A stretch of 64,000 nucleotides of DNA, taken from positions 248,001 through 312,000 of the forward strand of contig JABYQN010000003.1 in the NCBI GenBank assembly GCA_022606135.1, written 5' to 3'. Below are positions 11,771 through 24,044 of the stretch, piece by piece; positions within the stretch are counted from its first letter, which is position 1; each line of letters starts with the position of its first letter. Position numbers and translations under genes: made by a program. The notes beneath the pieces were generated by a model. The model was not told where the DNA came from, did not search any database, and saw only the letters and a program-made list of their open reading frames with translations. Source of the stretch: Fomes fomentarius. Lineage: Eukaryota; Basidiomycota; Agaricomycetes; Polyporales; Polyporaceae.

Positions 11771-13621
11771 CCAGCGTAACGAGGGTCCTTGTATTCTAGG
11801 CCATGCGAGAATAGTAGCCCAACGATGGTTGAACGCTGCCCTGACCAACACATCTAACGTCAACTAGCACAATGTCATCGAATTCAATCGACGTCCCGTC
11901 TGAGAGGTGGAGTCTATCACCAGATGACGCCTGCTACATGCCAAACACTCAGCGTCGGCATATCTTGAGGAAGATGATACACACCATTGCTCGTCTGACT
12001 TCTTCAACGATGATTTTCGCCAGATTTTTACGTGTAAGGGGCTTTCCGCCGTGGTGGAGGTTCTTCTGAATTGGGACTACATTGATTTTGGGGAGCTAGG
12101 ATGAACGAGGCATAGGTAATAAGGTGGTGAATCATGATCTCGAGAAAAAAGGATACCGACACAAAGGCGGACTGTGACCTTGCGATTTGGATTGGTCCGG
12201 AACTCCCCGCAATCGAAAGCAATGTCCTCGGGACGCTCTACAGCTCCCCGTGCAGCGTCTTCCATGCGCGCATTGTATACAACGTCCGTGAATGGCTCTT
12301 TGATCGTGTTACCCTTGCGGTAGCGCTCCTGAAAGATGGGCTAGATGATCGCAAAAACTGAGATCAGTTGCTGTTGCTGCCGCCTCATACATTTCATCTT
12401 ACGTGAAGTTTGGCTCTGCTATCCTTGTGCACTGGCAATACAGCTTGGATTCTCGCCTCCGCCTGCTCCCCACTAGTAGGTGGAGGAGTGGATCGTTCAG
12501 TGGGCGCTGTGGCTGTCGAGGCGTCGGGGTAACAATCCTGGAGAGATCTCAGATACGCTCTGAGCTCCTGAGAACGATTATGTCAGTGCATATGTAGACT
12601 AGATACCAACATGTAAATTCAACTGACAATCCAGTCGCGTTCGGTGAAGCAAATCCAGTGATCTCCTAGCTTCAAGTGCGTGCGGTAATTCAAGTTAGGA
12701 CCCGTCTCGTCATTGAGAACCAAAGCCACACTCCAGTCCGGGAAGTCCGAATAGAGTACCAGCTAGTGTAGGCTTGAAGTCAGTCACATGTAGTGGTGTA
12801 GTAGAACCCTAGTGGCATACCTCTTCGGATATCCAGTCAGCATCTGAAGACTCAGAAGAGTCCTCGCGGGGCGCCCCAAGTTCGACTTGAGCATAGCATG
12901 CGTGTCCTTGCGTTCCATGATGATATCTGTATGTCTTATGGTCAAGTGTCACAATCCAAGATGGAAGCGGAATCAAGTCCATAAGGAAGTAGTCTTTTGC
13001 TTTGGTGAAGCGGGTAGGGGTGGCACAGGGCGTTCTGCGAGTAGGTGCGATGGGAAGTGGAGACGAGGCTGCTTGACCAGTGCTGGGGGAAAGCCAATAA
13101 ATAGAGAGGGATACGAGTAATGCATTGCCTCTGAGCGTCACAAATAATATCTGCAGCAACTTCTGCGCATGCTGTCGGCGGAGAGAAGCTGAGGAAGGAT
13201 GGTCTGTACGGAGGTGAAAAAAACAAACTTGCAGGGAGCCCTTTGAGGCGCCAGTTGAGCGCGGCTCAGTTAGCGCTCGCCTGACTTGGCAAAAGCGAGA
13301 ACCGGGGTTATGTACTTCCTGACTAGGTGTACATCTAGCGGTCCTCGCACCAGGGGCATCAACCGTTGTAACATGCTATTACGTCCTGGCCACATCCTAA
13401 TCAATGACCACATTATATCAGCGTACGTCGAGTGGTACCATTGAAAGTACACTCACTGCGCCTTGCATAATTGCGCACTCATCGGGACTTTTCTGGCTCG
13501 GGCGCGTTTCCAACATGAGTCTGGGAAGGTAATGGGTCACAGTCCGTGCCAGTGGTGTTACTTATCTGTCTACTACTCCTACTTCAATTGAGGTCATGCA
13601 CTGGTCTTGACCACGCAATTA
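11771..13621. other. Intergenic region with unassigned gene remnants
   Basis: Several short ORFs (12077-12265 and 12809-13159, both minus) look like broken coding sequence but cannot be joined into one frame or assigned to a family. No intact gene is supported. Confidence 0.4.
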
Positions 13622-14239
13622 TGCATGGCTAGTGTTGTAAAGTCCCGTCAAGTCCGTTTTTTCACCTTCCCAAGAAGAACTGGAACTGGAACCGGAACCG
13701 GACCGGTTCAATTTCCCTGAACCAGACTGATGGATCAGTTCTCCTGTACACTGCTACACAGATTACCAGTGGATTCCACCGGTCCACCCGCCTGGTGGAT
13801 TCCGCGGTAACGCCATGTGGAATCCACTAGTCCGGCACACTAGTGGAATCCACTGGTACGACTGGTGGATTCCCATGAGATGACCAGTGGACATGTTGAG
13901 AGGTTTGCCCAGGCAATCGGGTGGGGCACTGGCATCCCCTGGTAGTATACGTGGCATGTTCCATGCTAGTTGGTCTCATATGTACCCAACGCAAATTAGA
14001 TATCATTATTAACATACAGCCATACACGGTGATTGAGCCACAATTGGTCATGGTAGTACAAACATCTATGAAGACTATGAAAGCATGGTTGCCAGCATGG
14101 TGAACGATGTTGGGTGTCGCCATATACATGTGCACATTAGGTGGATGCACAACTCATGATTGTTGTCGAACTCAAACAGTCGGTGTCGGGCTGAAGTAAC
14201 AGTAGACGAGCTCACCGGTCACGTTGACCAGCCGCCAAC

Positions 14240-14740
14240 ACGACGGACAAGACCCCGTATCTGGTATCCAGGATATTGGAAGGATATTAGTGGGGCACCT
14301 AAAATATGCGGCCGGCGGCCAACATTTTTCCGGCAAGTGGAAGACTGTGAGTGTCCCACCTATTTCCTGGGCCTGGATTCAGTTCAGGGAGAAGCCAACT
14401 CGATCTGGTGAGGGACAAAGGTCTGGCTTTGGAAGGAAATAGGAGAGTCGGACAAAGGATATTGTACCTATCCTATTAATTGTGTCGTACTTATATATTC
14501 CAACCTGTTGTAGTTGTTTGTTAGATGTGATAGCCACCCTCTATCCGACCTTTGTCCCCAATAGGATTGACCCTTTTTTCCCCTGAACTGATCCCTGGTC
14601 CAGGAAATAGGTGGGACATACACAATCCAGTTCATCTCTCCACCGGCAGGAGATATGTCAGCTGCCGGGCGCATATTTTAGGTACCCCGCCAATTTCCTT
14701 CTGATATCCTAGATACCGGATATGGGGCCTTGTCCGTCGT
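14240..14740. mobile_element. ~500-bp inverted-repeat element, copy 1 (nested)
   Basis: The left end ACGACGGACAAGACCCCGTA and the reverse complement of the right end ACGACGGACAAGGCCCCATA match, and imperfect pairing continues for about 60 bp inwards. A second, oppositely oriented copy of nearly equal length lies at 47501-47999. No clear target duplication and no coding capacity; superfamily undetermined. Confidence 0.7.
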
Positions 14741-15276
14741 GCAACAGTGTACCACACCTCCTTGAACCTGCCAATCTGATTGTGCATCCCCGCATTTTGT
14801 ACTTGATGAGGAGACCTGATTGGCCACAGAATTGTCGGTCGGCATAGGTGGATGAGATGGAAGGCTGAAGCAGCGAGGGTCTCAAAAATCAAGATGGCAG
14901 TCGAGGTGAATGAACGGCAGATTGAGCACTCAAGGTTGATAAAGACCTAGACTAAGACACACTGGGGTCACTGAGTGGTGAGCCTGAAAATTTTCTCAAG
15001 TCTTACCACCGTGATGGATCCACTGGTCGTACTGGTGGAATCCAGGTGCTATGATGTGGCAACTGGAATCCAGATGCCACGGCAGGTGGATTCCACTAAT
15101 TTGCCGTACTGATGGATTCCAGGTGGATCGCACCGGGGATTCCAGGTGACGCTCATAGTGGATACCACTGGTTCGCCTCTCCGCATGGATTCCAACTGCA
15201 CTTTGTTGCGGCAGTGTAACTGAACTGGACTTCAGTCTGGTTCCGGTTCGGACCGGTCAAAAACCGGTTGGGCGGA

Positions 15277-15628
15277 CAATCTCATAATGTAGACATAAAT
15301 CGTACAATTTTATTGATATATGACACATTATATGTTGAAAACAAAACAAAGGCACGAAAGACGATATACAAATTACCAAATCCGGAAGGTCAGGCAGCTT
15401 TTGGTATGGCAAGCGCCCAAGTCAACCGGATTTGGCAGTACAAGCGCTGGCCGGCGTCTGTGCGCGACACTTTCGGTAGTATAAGCGCCCGCCTACTGCG
15501 AGAAAGACAGCCTGACTTTCCCGATTTAGTAATTCATATTTCGGCTTTCGTGCCTTTGTTTTCTTTTGAACATATGGTGTGTCATATATCATCAGAATCG
15601 TGTGTTTCATGCCCACAATATGAGATTG
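15277..15628. mobile_element. 352-bp long-inverted-repeat element (nested)
   Basis: Two arms of about 120 bp, starting CAATCTCATAATGTAGACAT on the left and CAATCTCATATTGTGGGCAT on the complementary right end, pair imperfectly around a ~110-bp centre. Both arms carry a shared AACAAAGGCACGAAAG core. It lies within the larger hAT element. No target duplication found. Confidence 0.65.
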
Positions 15629-16234
15629 TTATGTCATATAACCGAAGCAGTTCTTGACTGGTCCGAACCGGTCCTTAGCAGTTCTTCATAATGGGCCCTG
15701 CGAAAAGACTGGAACTGAACCGGAAACTGGACCGGTATATTCCGGTTCCAGTCCAGTTATTATTCAGTTTGGTCCAGTTTTTTTTCCGGTTCGGACCGGT
15801 CATAGGACGGGACTTTCCAACACTATGCATGGCACAGTCTGTACGATGAATTCCTTCTTACATGGTACTCCGGGTCCCATGTTATATACCTCATGTTATC
15901 AGCATGTTGGACTAACGGTCTGCACCACACGACAGACATTCGAATCTTTATTGCAAATAGTTCAGGATGTAACAGCTCGTTACACAAATTGATGCCCCTG
16001 TCGTGACAGGCAAATCATAATTGGGTGTTGCATCTCCTTTCTGTCCTGATTGGCTGTAGATAATAGGTGGACCACCTGGGCGAGTACTCTGAGTCTCAAG
16101 CCAGCCTTTTCAGCTTTTAAGGCTACTTTCCATGCAATAGTACTTCCGGAGTACATCAGAAAAAAACCACTTGGCTACATAGGACTACATGGTCTATGTA
16201 GCAGTGGTAGGGCGGTAGACAAGTCCCTTCTTGG

Positions 16235-16294
16235 TAGTGAAGTGTAGTGCCCTGCAACACTCTGTAGTGAAATGTAGCACCCTGCAGCACTCTG
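16235..16294. repeat. 30-bp tandem repeat, two copies
   Basis: Units at 16235-16264 and 16265-16294 differ at four positions; a degraded third unit follows. The sequence is a run of CTCTGTAGTGAA/CCCTGCA words. Confidence 0.7.
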
Positions 16295-18900
16295 TAGAGC
16301 AACATAGAGCCCCTGTAGAACCTCATAGAGGTTATAGAAGTTGTGCATAATAATGGACAAATATTGCATTCAGTTCACAATCTCAGCTGTGAACACTACA
16401 TAGATGTTTGACAATGTGATGAATTGACGACGGTGTCAGAATACAAGGTTACCGGAGCTACAATACAGATAGAACAACAATGAAGAGGGCACACTCACAC
16501 TATATGGGATGAGGACAACATACATCATATAACAAGGACAAGATGGGTGGATGGCATACGACAGAGAACCAGGACAGGACAATGAATGTACAGCAGATAT
16601 GAGACGAGATGATGAACAGTCAACAGGAATGAGGATGAGACAATAGACATACAACAAACAATGAGGAGACGATGACAAATGAGAACAGGTGAACTTACAT
16701 TGACAAACCAAGGAAGCGGTATGGCATAGGAATTTTTGTGACAGAACCTATGCTTGAGCTCTACCTTCCTACAAGTGCTGCATAAGTGCACAACATTGAG
16801 CAGGGAGTGGTTTCTATATCTGGTCAAAGCTCTCGAGCAGACACAGATACCAACCCTCGCCCAATTATGCTACAACAACCACAACTGAAGACCTGGCCAC
16901 CAGCTGCTCTCACTGCGGGGACCAATACAAAGATTGCATACCTTGAGTAGAGTGTGATATACGAAATAACTTGAGCCTCATAGAGGAGGGGAGACAAGGC
17001 CCAAACCAGGTGACGACCAAGCATCAGAGAAGAACACAGATCACAGAGCAGAAGAGAAGCTAGCATGTGAAGAGCAACAAATAGATGGACCAGGGTGAAA
17101 AGCTCTCATGCGGAGGACAGACATGAGAGAGGTAGCAGGCAGGAAGCACGAAGACTTCAATGTTTCAACTTGTGCGTTGGCACTCGCACGCTCTGGCGCT
17201 TACCGCCAGCCACAACTTGACAGTTCCTCGAGTAAATTTCTCACGCCTCCTTCGGTCCTAATTGCATTTGAATTGCATCTGCACGCCTTTGCACGCATAG
17301 AGGACAGTGCAGGAGGATGTATGATAGGAGTATCAGTGATCTGGTAAATTTTGACCATGAAATTTGATGCAAGACATCTACAGTGTCTACAGCTATCTAC
17401 AGAGTCCTACAGAGTGCTGGCGGAGTGCTCCATTGCCTCAGTAGCCGCCCGCATAGCCACATAGAAAATGCTTTTTCCTGATGTAGTGGTGTCGATGGTG
17501 TACCCACCAGGGAGCTCCCAATAGTCTTCCAGATAATTCGAACCCAATCATCGGTATTGATTTGATTTGAAAGACATTGACGTTACTCATGGACCCATAT
17601 GAGCATGTATCCATATCTAAAAATACGAGACACTAGTCTATGCCAAAAGATTGCTGTGGTCGATTGGAGTCGACCACCCGTTCGACGAAGACACATTATG
17701 TCACTTGTTCTCCTGACATCCGCATATTCCCCATTCAACATCTACTAGAGAGTAAGCTCCTACGATGGCTTCGATATTCCTCCCACTACCTCTGTTATGT
17801 CAAGCTTCGCCGGGTGGGACATTCTCCTTTCCATGGTGTCTACGAGGACGCTGCAACTCTCTGGGTCGCTGCAATCATGATGACATTCGGTCTTCTCGAA
17901 GCCGTTACCACTATACATGTTACCTTTTCCTACACCCGTTAGGTACCATATCCCGGAGGCTTCCCTCAGTCAGTAGAGAGACCAAGCTCGGGTTTCCGGG
18001 CTACTGTTGATGGGCTCCGCATGCGCTGGCACAGACAGTGTGTGGTACTAGTAGCTACTAGTAGAAACAGCGCCCACTTCAACCGCACAGGCAACCCGCT
18101 TATCTGCATGGGTTGGTAGGACGGCGCTTCCTAGTAAGAGCAAAAGGGCACCCGTTTACGCTCTCCAAACAGGGTACCGGTGACAAGGATAGTCGACTGT
18201 GGAGAGGATCTGTGACGATAGACCAAAGCACTACCCGCCTCTTGGAGCCACATGATAGTGTGAAACCAGAGGATGCATGCTACTGCACACACAGTTCACC
18301 TAGTAGTGCTGCATCACCGAGATACAGAGTCAAATGGTACAATCTTCACAGTCAACGGTCTTTTGCTCGACAGAAACCTCGATATCAATCATGCAACATT
18401 TGCAGGGAGACTCTGCATTGTGGTCTCCTTCCGCCGCCGGAGATCCCACACGTAGGAGGAGATGCAAACGCCCCTGCTCGGGTGCAACTTCTTAGGCAAT
18501 GGCAGTGTATCGCCCATGTGGAGATGGTTGCGCTTATCAGCAAGTTGACAATAAGCAGCACTCACGATTCAGTGGATGTATAAATTGCCTGACGCCTGCA
18601 AATGGTGAGACTTCTGTCAATGACAGGATAGTTATGTGAGAAGACGCTGAGATTGACGCAAACACGGCTAACCACACCCATGCATCACATCTCGTATATG
18701 ATGGATTATGTATTTCGTCTATGATCAAACAAGTTCTTACCACCCGGGCCGTTGTCCGAGAGCCGTTGGACAAAGATATCGTTACGATGCAACCTTGATA
18801 ACGCTTGCTCAGGCCGGCCCTGCAATTCATCGCTTCGCTTTCACCACACATTGGTTTCATATCCCCGACATCGCGATCATAGATGGTTTGACACTCTCGG

Positions 18901-18968
18901 CATCGGCTCACACGAAACTACAAACTGCGGATGGCGTCGGCTCATACAAAACTACAAATTGTGGATGG
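18901..18968. repeat. 34-bp tandem repeat, two copies
   Basis: CATCGGCTCACACGAAACTA... and CGTCGGCTCATACAAAACTA... are adjacent 34-bp units with a few mismatches, just downstream of the GH32 relic on the minus strand. Confidence 0.7.
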
Positions 18969-19079
18969 AAGTCTTCAAGGACCTCCTAAGTAGTACTTAT
19001 ATTCGCACGTCGACTCGATCGAACGTGTGTGATGAGAGAACACACACATGTATCAGACTCGGAATGATGTACAGAGCAT

Positions 19080-19960
19080 CATCCTCTGCAGCTAACGTAC
19101 ATTCTTTCACAGGACATGTTCGCGTACCTTCCACGTCCATCTCCTCGGAAGCCTCAGCCTGATTCCACCCGCTCTTCAGAGCATGTACCACCATGCTAAC
19201 AGACACCCCATCAAGCATGCCCGCTGTCTCCAGTGTCATGACCGTCAGCGGCTCCGTCGCAAAGAAAGTCGCAGTCGCACTACAAGTGCCTTCGTCCACG
19301 AACACCTCGATGGATGCTCCGGTATATGACGCCTGAGAGAGTCCATGTTTCATCGTCGTGCGGAATGACGGTCTTCGAGAAGCTGCCGATGAAGGACTGT
19401 TCATTGGAGCCCCTGACACCGCTGCGGTCTAGTAAAAATGAGTATTTACCGCCGAAGAAGTACCCGCCTAAGACCGACTCGCCAGAGGCAGGGCTGAGGA
19501 ACGCGAATTTGAGTGTCGCATTCGGGGGCGAAGCAGATAGCCCAGTGCCTCGAAGTGCAGTGCGTTGCTCGTGACGTCGCTGTACTCAACCGTAAGGACA
19601 TCGTTTCCTCAGTCGTCGCTGCCAGCAAGTCATGCACCGAGCACGGGAATAAGGTCCGCAGGGCGAGAGGTGAGCACCCACCCCACAATTGAGACGTTTG
19701 AAGTTGTGGCGTGGAAGGGACATCGCGTTCTACCATCCCTCACGATTGGTGGGCACCGCGCCCACGTACTGCAAATTTGTCGCCACGCGATGGAGAGCGC
19801 GTTTTTTGTTGTCAGGGATGCCGTACTAGAACTACCCGGCGTAGCTGTCTTTAGCAAAGTCCGTCCAGCACGCGGTGCCATCCACGGGCGTGAAGTGTGT
19901 GCCATAAAACATGCTGGGAAAATATTGAATGGTTGAACCAGTGAATGCAGCACAGTGCAA
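19080..19960 (-). pseudogene. GH32 pseudogene (C-terminal half)
   Basis: Reading the minus strand gives, in order but in shifting frames: [10 protein letters not shown] and a stretch matching [18 protein letters not shown] of the intact gene; then ALSIAW; then VGWVLTSRPADLIPVLG (intact: [17 protein letters not shown]); then ASIEVFVDEGTCSATATFFA and LTVMTLETAGMLDGVSVSM. The end runs past the usual stop after KSGWN. The catalytic N-terminal half (NDPNG, RDP, EC regions) is absent. It sits about 4 kb from the intact gene in the same orientation, so it is probably a tandem duplicate that decayed. Confidence 0.8.
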
Positions 19961-20224
19961 CGCAGGCGTCTAACATAATTACTTCATATGGAAGGAGACA
20001 TCAAATTGATGATATATGGTTACACTATCGTGCACTGCCCAAGAAATCCCGTTGTGAAAGCCATGGGATATCTAAGGTGTTTCCGGACTGTACGAAAATG
20101 GCAGAAATTTCTTGTTGACTTTGAGTGTCCGCAACTGAAAATACCAACAGAAATCAGTACATGACGCGGCAATTCCCGAAACGCTCTGGAGGCTATTGCC
20201 TATCGTGATACTCATCACTTCAAC

Positions 20225-22413
20225 ATGAGTTCGACGCCCCGCATTTCATCGCCCCCCAAGTCCCAATCTCCGGACTCGCCTACGCTGGACGAATTCTTTC
20301 CTCTCAACAATGCTGAAACTGCTGAAACAGATGCAGACATATGTCGGGACATCACCCTCCTCTCCGCACTGTTGAAGGGTTATCGCTCTGGCAAATCAAC
20401 GGTCTTGGACGCCAAGCAGGCTGGTCCCTCTGACTCCAAATTATGGTCTCACATATCGTATGTACTTGGGCCCGGCACTCCCCAAGATTTGTATGGCGAC
20501 AAGGTCGTCGCGGTCGTTGGCTGGATCGAACCGGGATTCATCGCTGCGACAGTCATCTCCCGGGATACCTCCTACGATGACGCCAAAGACGAGAACTTGA
20601 ATCCGATTGAGGTGAATGATGTCGCAATGCACCAGGCCAACGTCGTAGACGATATGTTGAACAATCCGACAACGTTACCGTCAGTGATCTCCCTTGTGGT
20701 ACCGGGTCCTCTACTGTGCTGATGTGATATGCAGTGACGACGTGTCGTTCGACGTTCACCTTCGCGATGTCATGTCCATCCTATCATCTCTATTGGATCC
20801 TGATAGCAGGAACAACAGCCCGTCCGAGTCCGAGATGGTCATCCATATCTTCGATTTCATCGTCATGCGGTGCTATCGCAAGCTCTTTGCGCGACTGCAA
20901 AGTGGAACCACATTGTGGACAAAACATCCTCTTGAACATCTGCGCGACCACTACAACCCGCCGACGGCCGGCGGTCAAGCATCGTCGACTGCTAGTAGTC
21001 AAGTGCCCGTTGCTCCTGACCAAGCAGGTGCCGTCCACAAGATGCCACATGCCTATATGTATCAAACCCTTCTCAACGCTCACGGTATCCGCTACACCAA
21101 GAACCAGTCGGATAACTACTTCTACGCTACGTTCTCTTCCTCCGCCGCTCCGGCGTGGGCTCGTCTCTTATATACTTCCTGTGCCACCATGTCCGCCACG
21201 CTGTCCGTCACGGTGTCCGTCAAGGATGATAATAAAACGAAGACCGAAGCACGGCGCCCGATAAGCAGGGTAGAGTGCCGTAAATTACAAGCTGCCCTAG
21301 CTCTGTTGGACGATGACATACGTGGTGGCATCGTTACGCACCTACTTCAAGACAACCTGGTGGCCGACCTGAAAACGCGATACATCAAGTCCATGCAACA
21401 AAAGACTAACCCACGGTTAGCTCGTGTGTGTCGTGCTGTCCATATACCATCCATAAATGCTAACCGAAATACGTGCAGAGGCTATCAACAAAGCAAGAAC
21501 TGGGAAGCAGGCCGACATCGAGTATCAATATGATGGTATGTTCCTATCTGTCCTTCTTTGGTCCTGCTTCGTTTCGTTTCACTCATCTCTGCTTATCAGC
21601 CGATGACCTGAACGCGGACACTGAAGACAGTCGTCGCCATATTCTACGCCACCTTGGGGCTCTTACCATCCCAATTCGCGCTGCGATCACCATCGTGTTA
21701 ACATGCTTCAATGCGCCGGTCACGTCCCTACAGGCATATCAAGTCGTTGTTCCGCCTAACCGCGAAGCCGTCATCACGCCGGAGTATTCCAACTCCTTCA
21801 CCACTCAGTTCGCGGAACGTCTGGGTGGTGTGGACGCTGAAGTTGTGAAGAAAACTCTGGCAAGCCTCGGGCACATCATCGCGAAGATCGACGCGAGCGT
21901 TCACGCGGAAGCCGCGTTGATGAGCCTTGTGTCTGCCAATCATGACGTCCAAGTGAATGGCACGCCCATGTTGATTGCTACTCTGCTCCCTGTGCGTGCT
22001 CTGCGTCCTGTCAACCCTATTGACCCGAACTCACCCATTGCACGTGTTGACCCCAGGCTGAACCTATACCAGTGGCGGTCAGCAAGCGATGCTGCTACTG
22101 TTGCTCGACGCTGGCTGAACTTTTGAAGTCTGGGAGTGGTGACGCAGCAGCAAGTAGATTTGTTTTCAGCGGAACACATGGCACCATCTTTCCGTGGTCG
22201 CCTCCCTATGGTCTGCCCCGCAAGGTCTTGCAAACGATGCGAAAGGACCTATTGGACATCTTCTATAATGCGTTCCTCTCTAGCGGCGTGAGGCCCCAAT
22301 CTACACAGACGTCTCCGGCGCAGTCCGTTCGTGAACTACCAGAGGCGGAAGAGGAGCTGTGGGTCGATGGGCCCGAGAATGTTGCCGCACCATCGCACTT
22401 CCATGGGTACTAG
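20225..22413 (+). CDS. OTT_1508-like deaminase-fold protein
   Basis: About 645 aa from five exons: 20225-20679, 20735-21423, 21479-21535, 21600-21995 and 22073-22413. All introns are GT-AG, 55, 55, 64 and 77 nt, and phase-consistent. The N-terminal ~400 residues have no recognised domain. The C-terminal part carries the two zinc-site motifs of the cytidine-deaminase fold: VHAEAAL (H502, E504) and SKRCCYCC (C539-C543, giving a C-x2-C). It continues to FPWSPPYGLPRKVL. This arrangement matches fungal members of the OTT_1508-like deaminase family, related to bacterial toxin deaminases and expanded in some basidiomycetes. The substrate (nucleotide, RNA or DNA) cannot be told from sequence. No signal peptide. 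A truncated copy lies at 41887-43149. Confidence 0.7.
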
Positions 22414-24044
22414 GTGATAGACCTGAAGTGCGGGTGTGCGCACAGGGTCGAAGGTGCGAGAGTCCGGTCGTGAGTACACAAGGAGAGCCCAATGGGAGTG
22501 AGATGGAGAGAGGAGAAGGAGTGGTGAGTTGTGTGGGGAGTGACAATGTAGGATTGCGTCGGTATGCCTGGGACAGGCCTGGAAGTCGAATATAATGATT
22601 GGCGAGGGTGGATGACGATGTCGAGTGCTGAGGCCGAAGTTCCGTAAAGCATGAGTCGAGCGTCGGAAGTCGAGAGTGTGTGTTGGGGATCGAGTGTCGA
22701 TGAGCGCTGGCCGAAGCACGAGAGTCGAAGCACGAACGTTGAGAGGCGAAGTACGAGAGTCAAAACACGGGAGTCGAGAATCGAATGCGGGGGGAAACTA
22801 TCTTGTATTCGAGTGTACAGTACCACAGCTTAAGTATCTACAGGAGTCCGAGGCCAGGAATAGCGATGGAAAGAGCTGGAATGGCGCCGGGGCGTGGAGG
22901 GCACAGCGGGTTGTAAGCGAAGATGAGCGAGCTGTGACGCGCAGAGCTCTCGCGACGAGACGTGTGCTACAGTAAGTATCCTATACTGCCAGAAGGTCCG
23001 GTAGAATAAGTTAAGGGTACTAAATATCTGTACGAGTGTGCAAGATGGGGGACAGAAGGGATGGAGGGGCGGGCGGAGGCGGATGACTGCAGGGGACGTC
23101 GGGCGAGTACTCGGACTGAGGCTCGTCGGTGAGTACGGAATGGCCGCAGCCGAGCATTTGGTTCGACGACCGTCGTTAACGGTTACCGACCGTGAAGGCC
23201 TGTCGCGTCGGTGCGGGCGGGCTTGGCTTGTGTCAGTGAGACCGTTGACTCTTGTTCGAGACAATTCGGAGCTCGAGGGCTTCGGAGTGTCTGCGGGCCG
23301 CGTCGGCTCAACGACGAGTGCAAAGGATGTCGGCGGGACGCGTCGCCAGTGACTCGTGGTGGTACAAGGAAGAGGGGCGGTGGCGCTCGTCGGCGCGCGC
23401 TTCGGTTACCACATGCGGCGAGTACCCACGCAGCCATGCGCGATGCGCATCATGGGACACAGCCAATATGTACTCTCTATCTCTATTGATATGTTGACGC
23501 ACCCGAGATACCGTTTGCTATCCAATATCATATGTTATATGCAGTACTATAGTGAGTCAGCCGCCGTTCTCGCAACTGCTCAACACACCCACGGCATCCT
23601 CATTCGCTAGACTCTCTTCCACAACAGCCTCCAGCCCCTTCATGAAACGCCGCACACGCACATTGCACAACCAAACTCTGTCCCGAACCCGCACCGACAC
23701 CCTACAGCCAGAGTCCAGACAGTGATAGAGCTTGTCAGCATGTGCGAGACTGCGGAGTTGCCGGTTGAGAGCGGGGAGCCAACTTGCGGTACATGCGATG
23801 GCACACTTAGCATTCGAACATGCAGCTGCTCGACGCGCGGTATGTCGTGCACTGCAAGCCTGGGTTGCAGTGTTACTACCTCGTTCTTCTATATAACACG
23901 AGGCATGAAGCTCGAAAAGCCCAGCGGCGCCCGTGCTACTACTGGTGTTTGCGACGAGCACTGAGCTGCGTGCGATGTCAAAATGGAGGCAAAAATGCAA
24001 AACTCACCGCAGCTCCACCCCGCCACCCTCACACTACTACTATT
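22414..24044. other. Intergenic region with low-complexity repeats
   Basis: 22640-22790 is a degenerate array of GAGTCGA/CACGAGAGTCGA words. A minus-strand ORF at 23557-24000 (147 aa) ends in an intact-looking stretch (FMKGLEAVVEESLANEDAVG) and could be the remains of a gene, but no domain or exon structure supports it. Confidence 0.4.

Larger units (their letters stand above)
13622..15833. mobile_element. 2.2-kb non-autonomous hAT element with nested insertions
   Basis: The element runs 13630-15825. The left end begins TAGTGTTGTAAAGTCCCGTC; the right end, read on the other strand, begins TAGTGTTGGAAAGTCCCGTC (19 of 20). A perfect 8-bp duplication TGCATGGC flanks it at 13622-13629 and 15826-15833. 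Inside both ends are GC-rich ACCGGTTC-type repeats, then clusters of TGGATTCCA-type repeats (13755-13890 and 15010-15200). hAT transposases typically bind subterminal repeats of this kind. No transposase ORF is present. Two other inverted-repeat elements lie inside (14240-14740 and 15277-15628). Confidence 0.85.
15834..18990. other. Repeat-rich region without recognisable gene
   Basis: Short tandem repeats (16235-16294, 18901-18968), AG-rich stretches (about 16440-17150) that may be an old LTR, and only short ORFs. One ORF at 17640-17942 (100 aa) has no recognisable domain. I find no supportable gene. Confidence 0.4.

Noticed and set aside
14224..14442. Similar small ORFs at 14224-14442 and 47797-48105
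   Set aside because: They are translations of the same inverted-repeat element; similarity reflects the DNA repeat, not a conserved protein.
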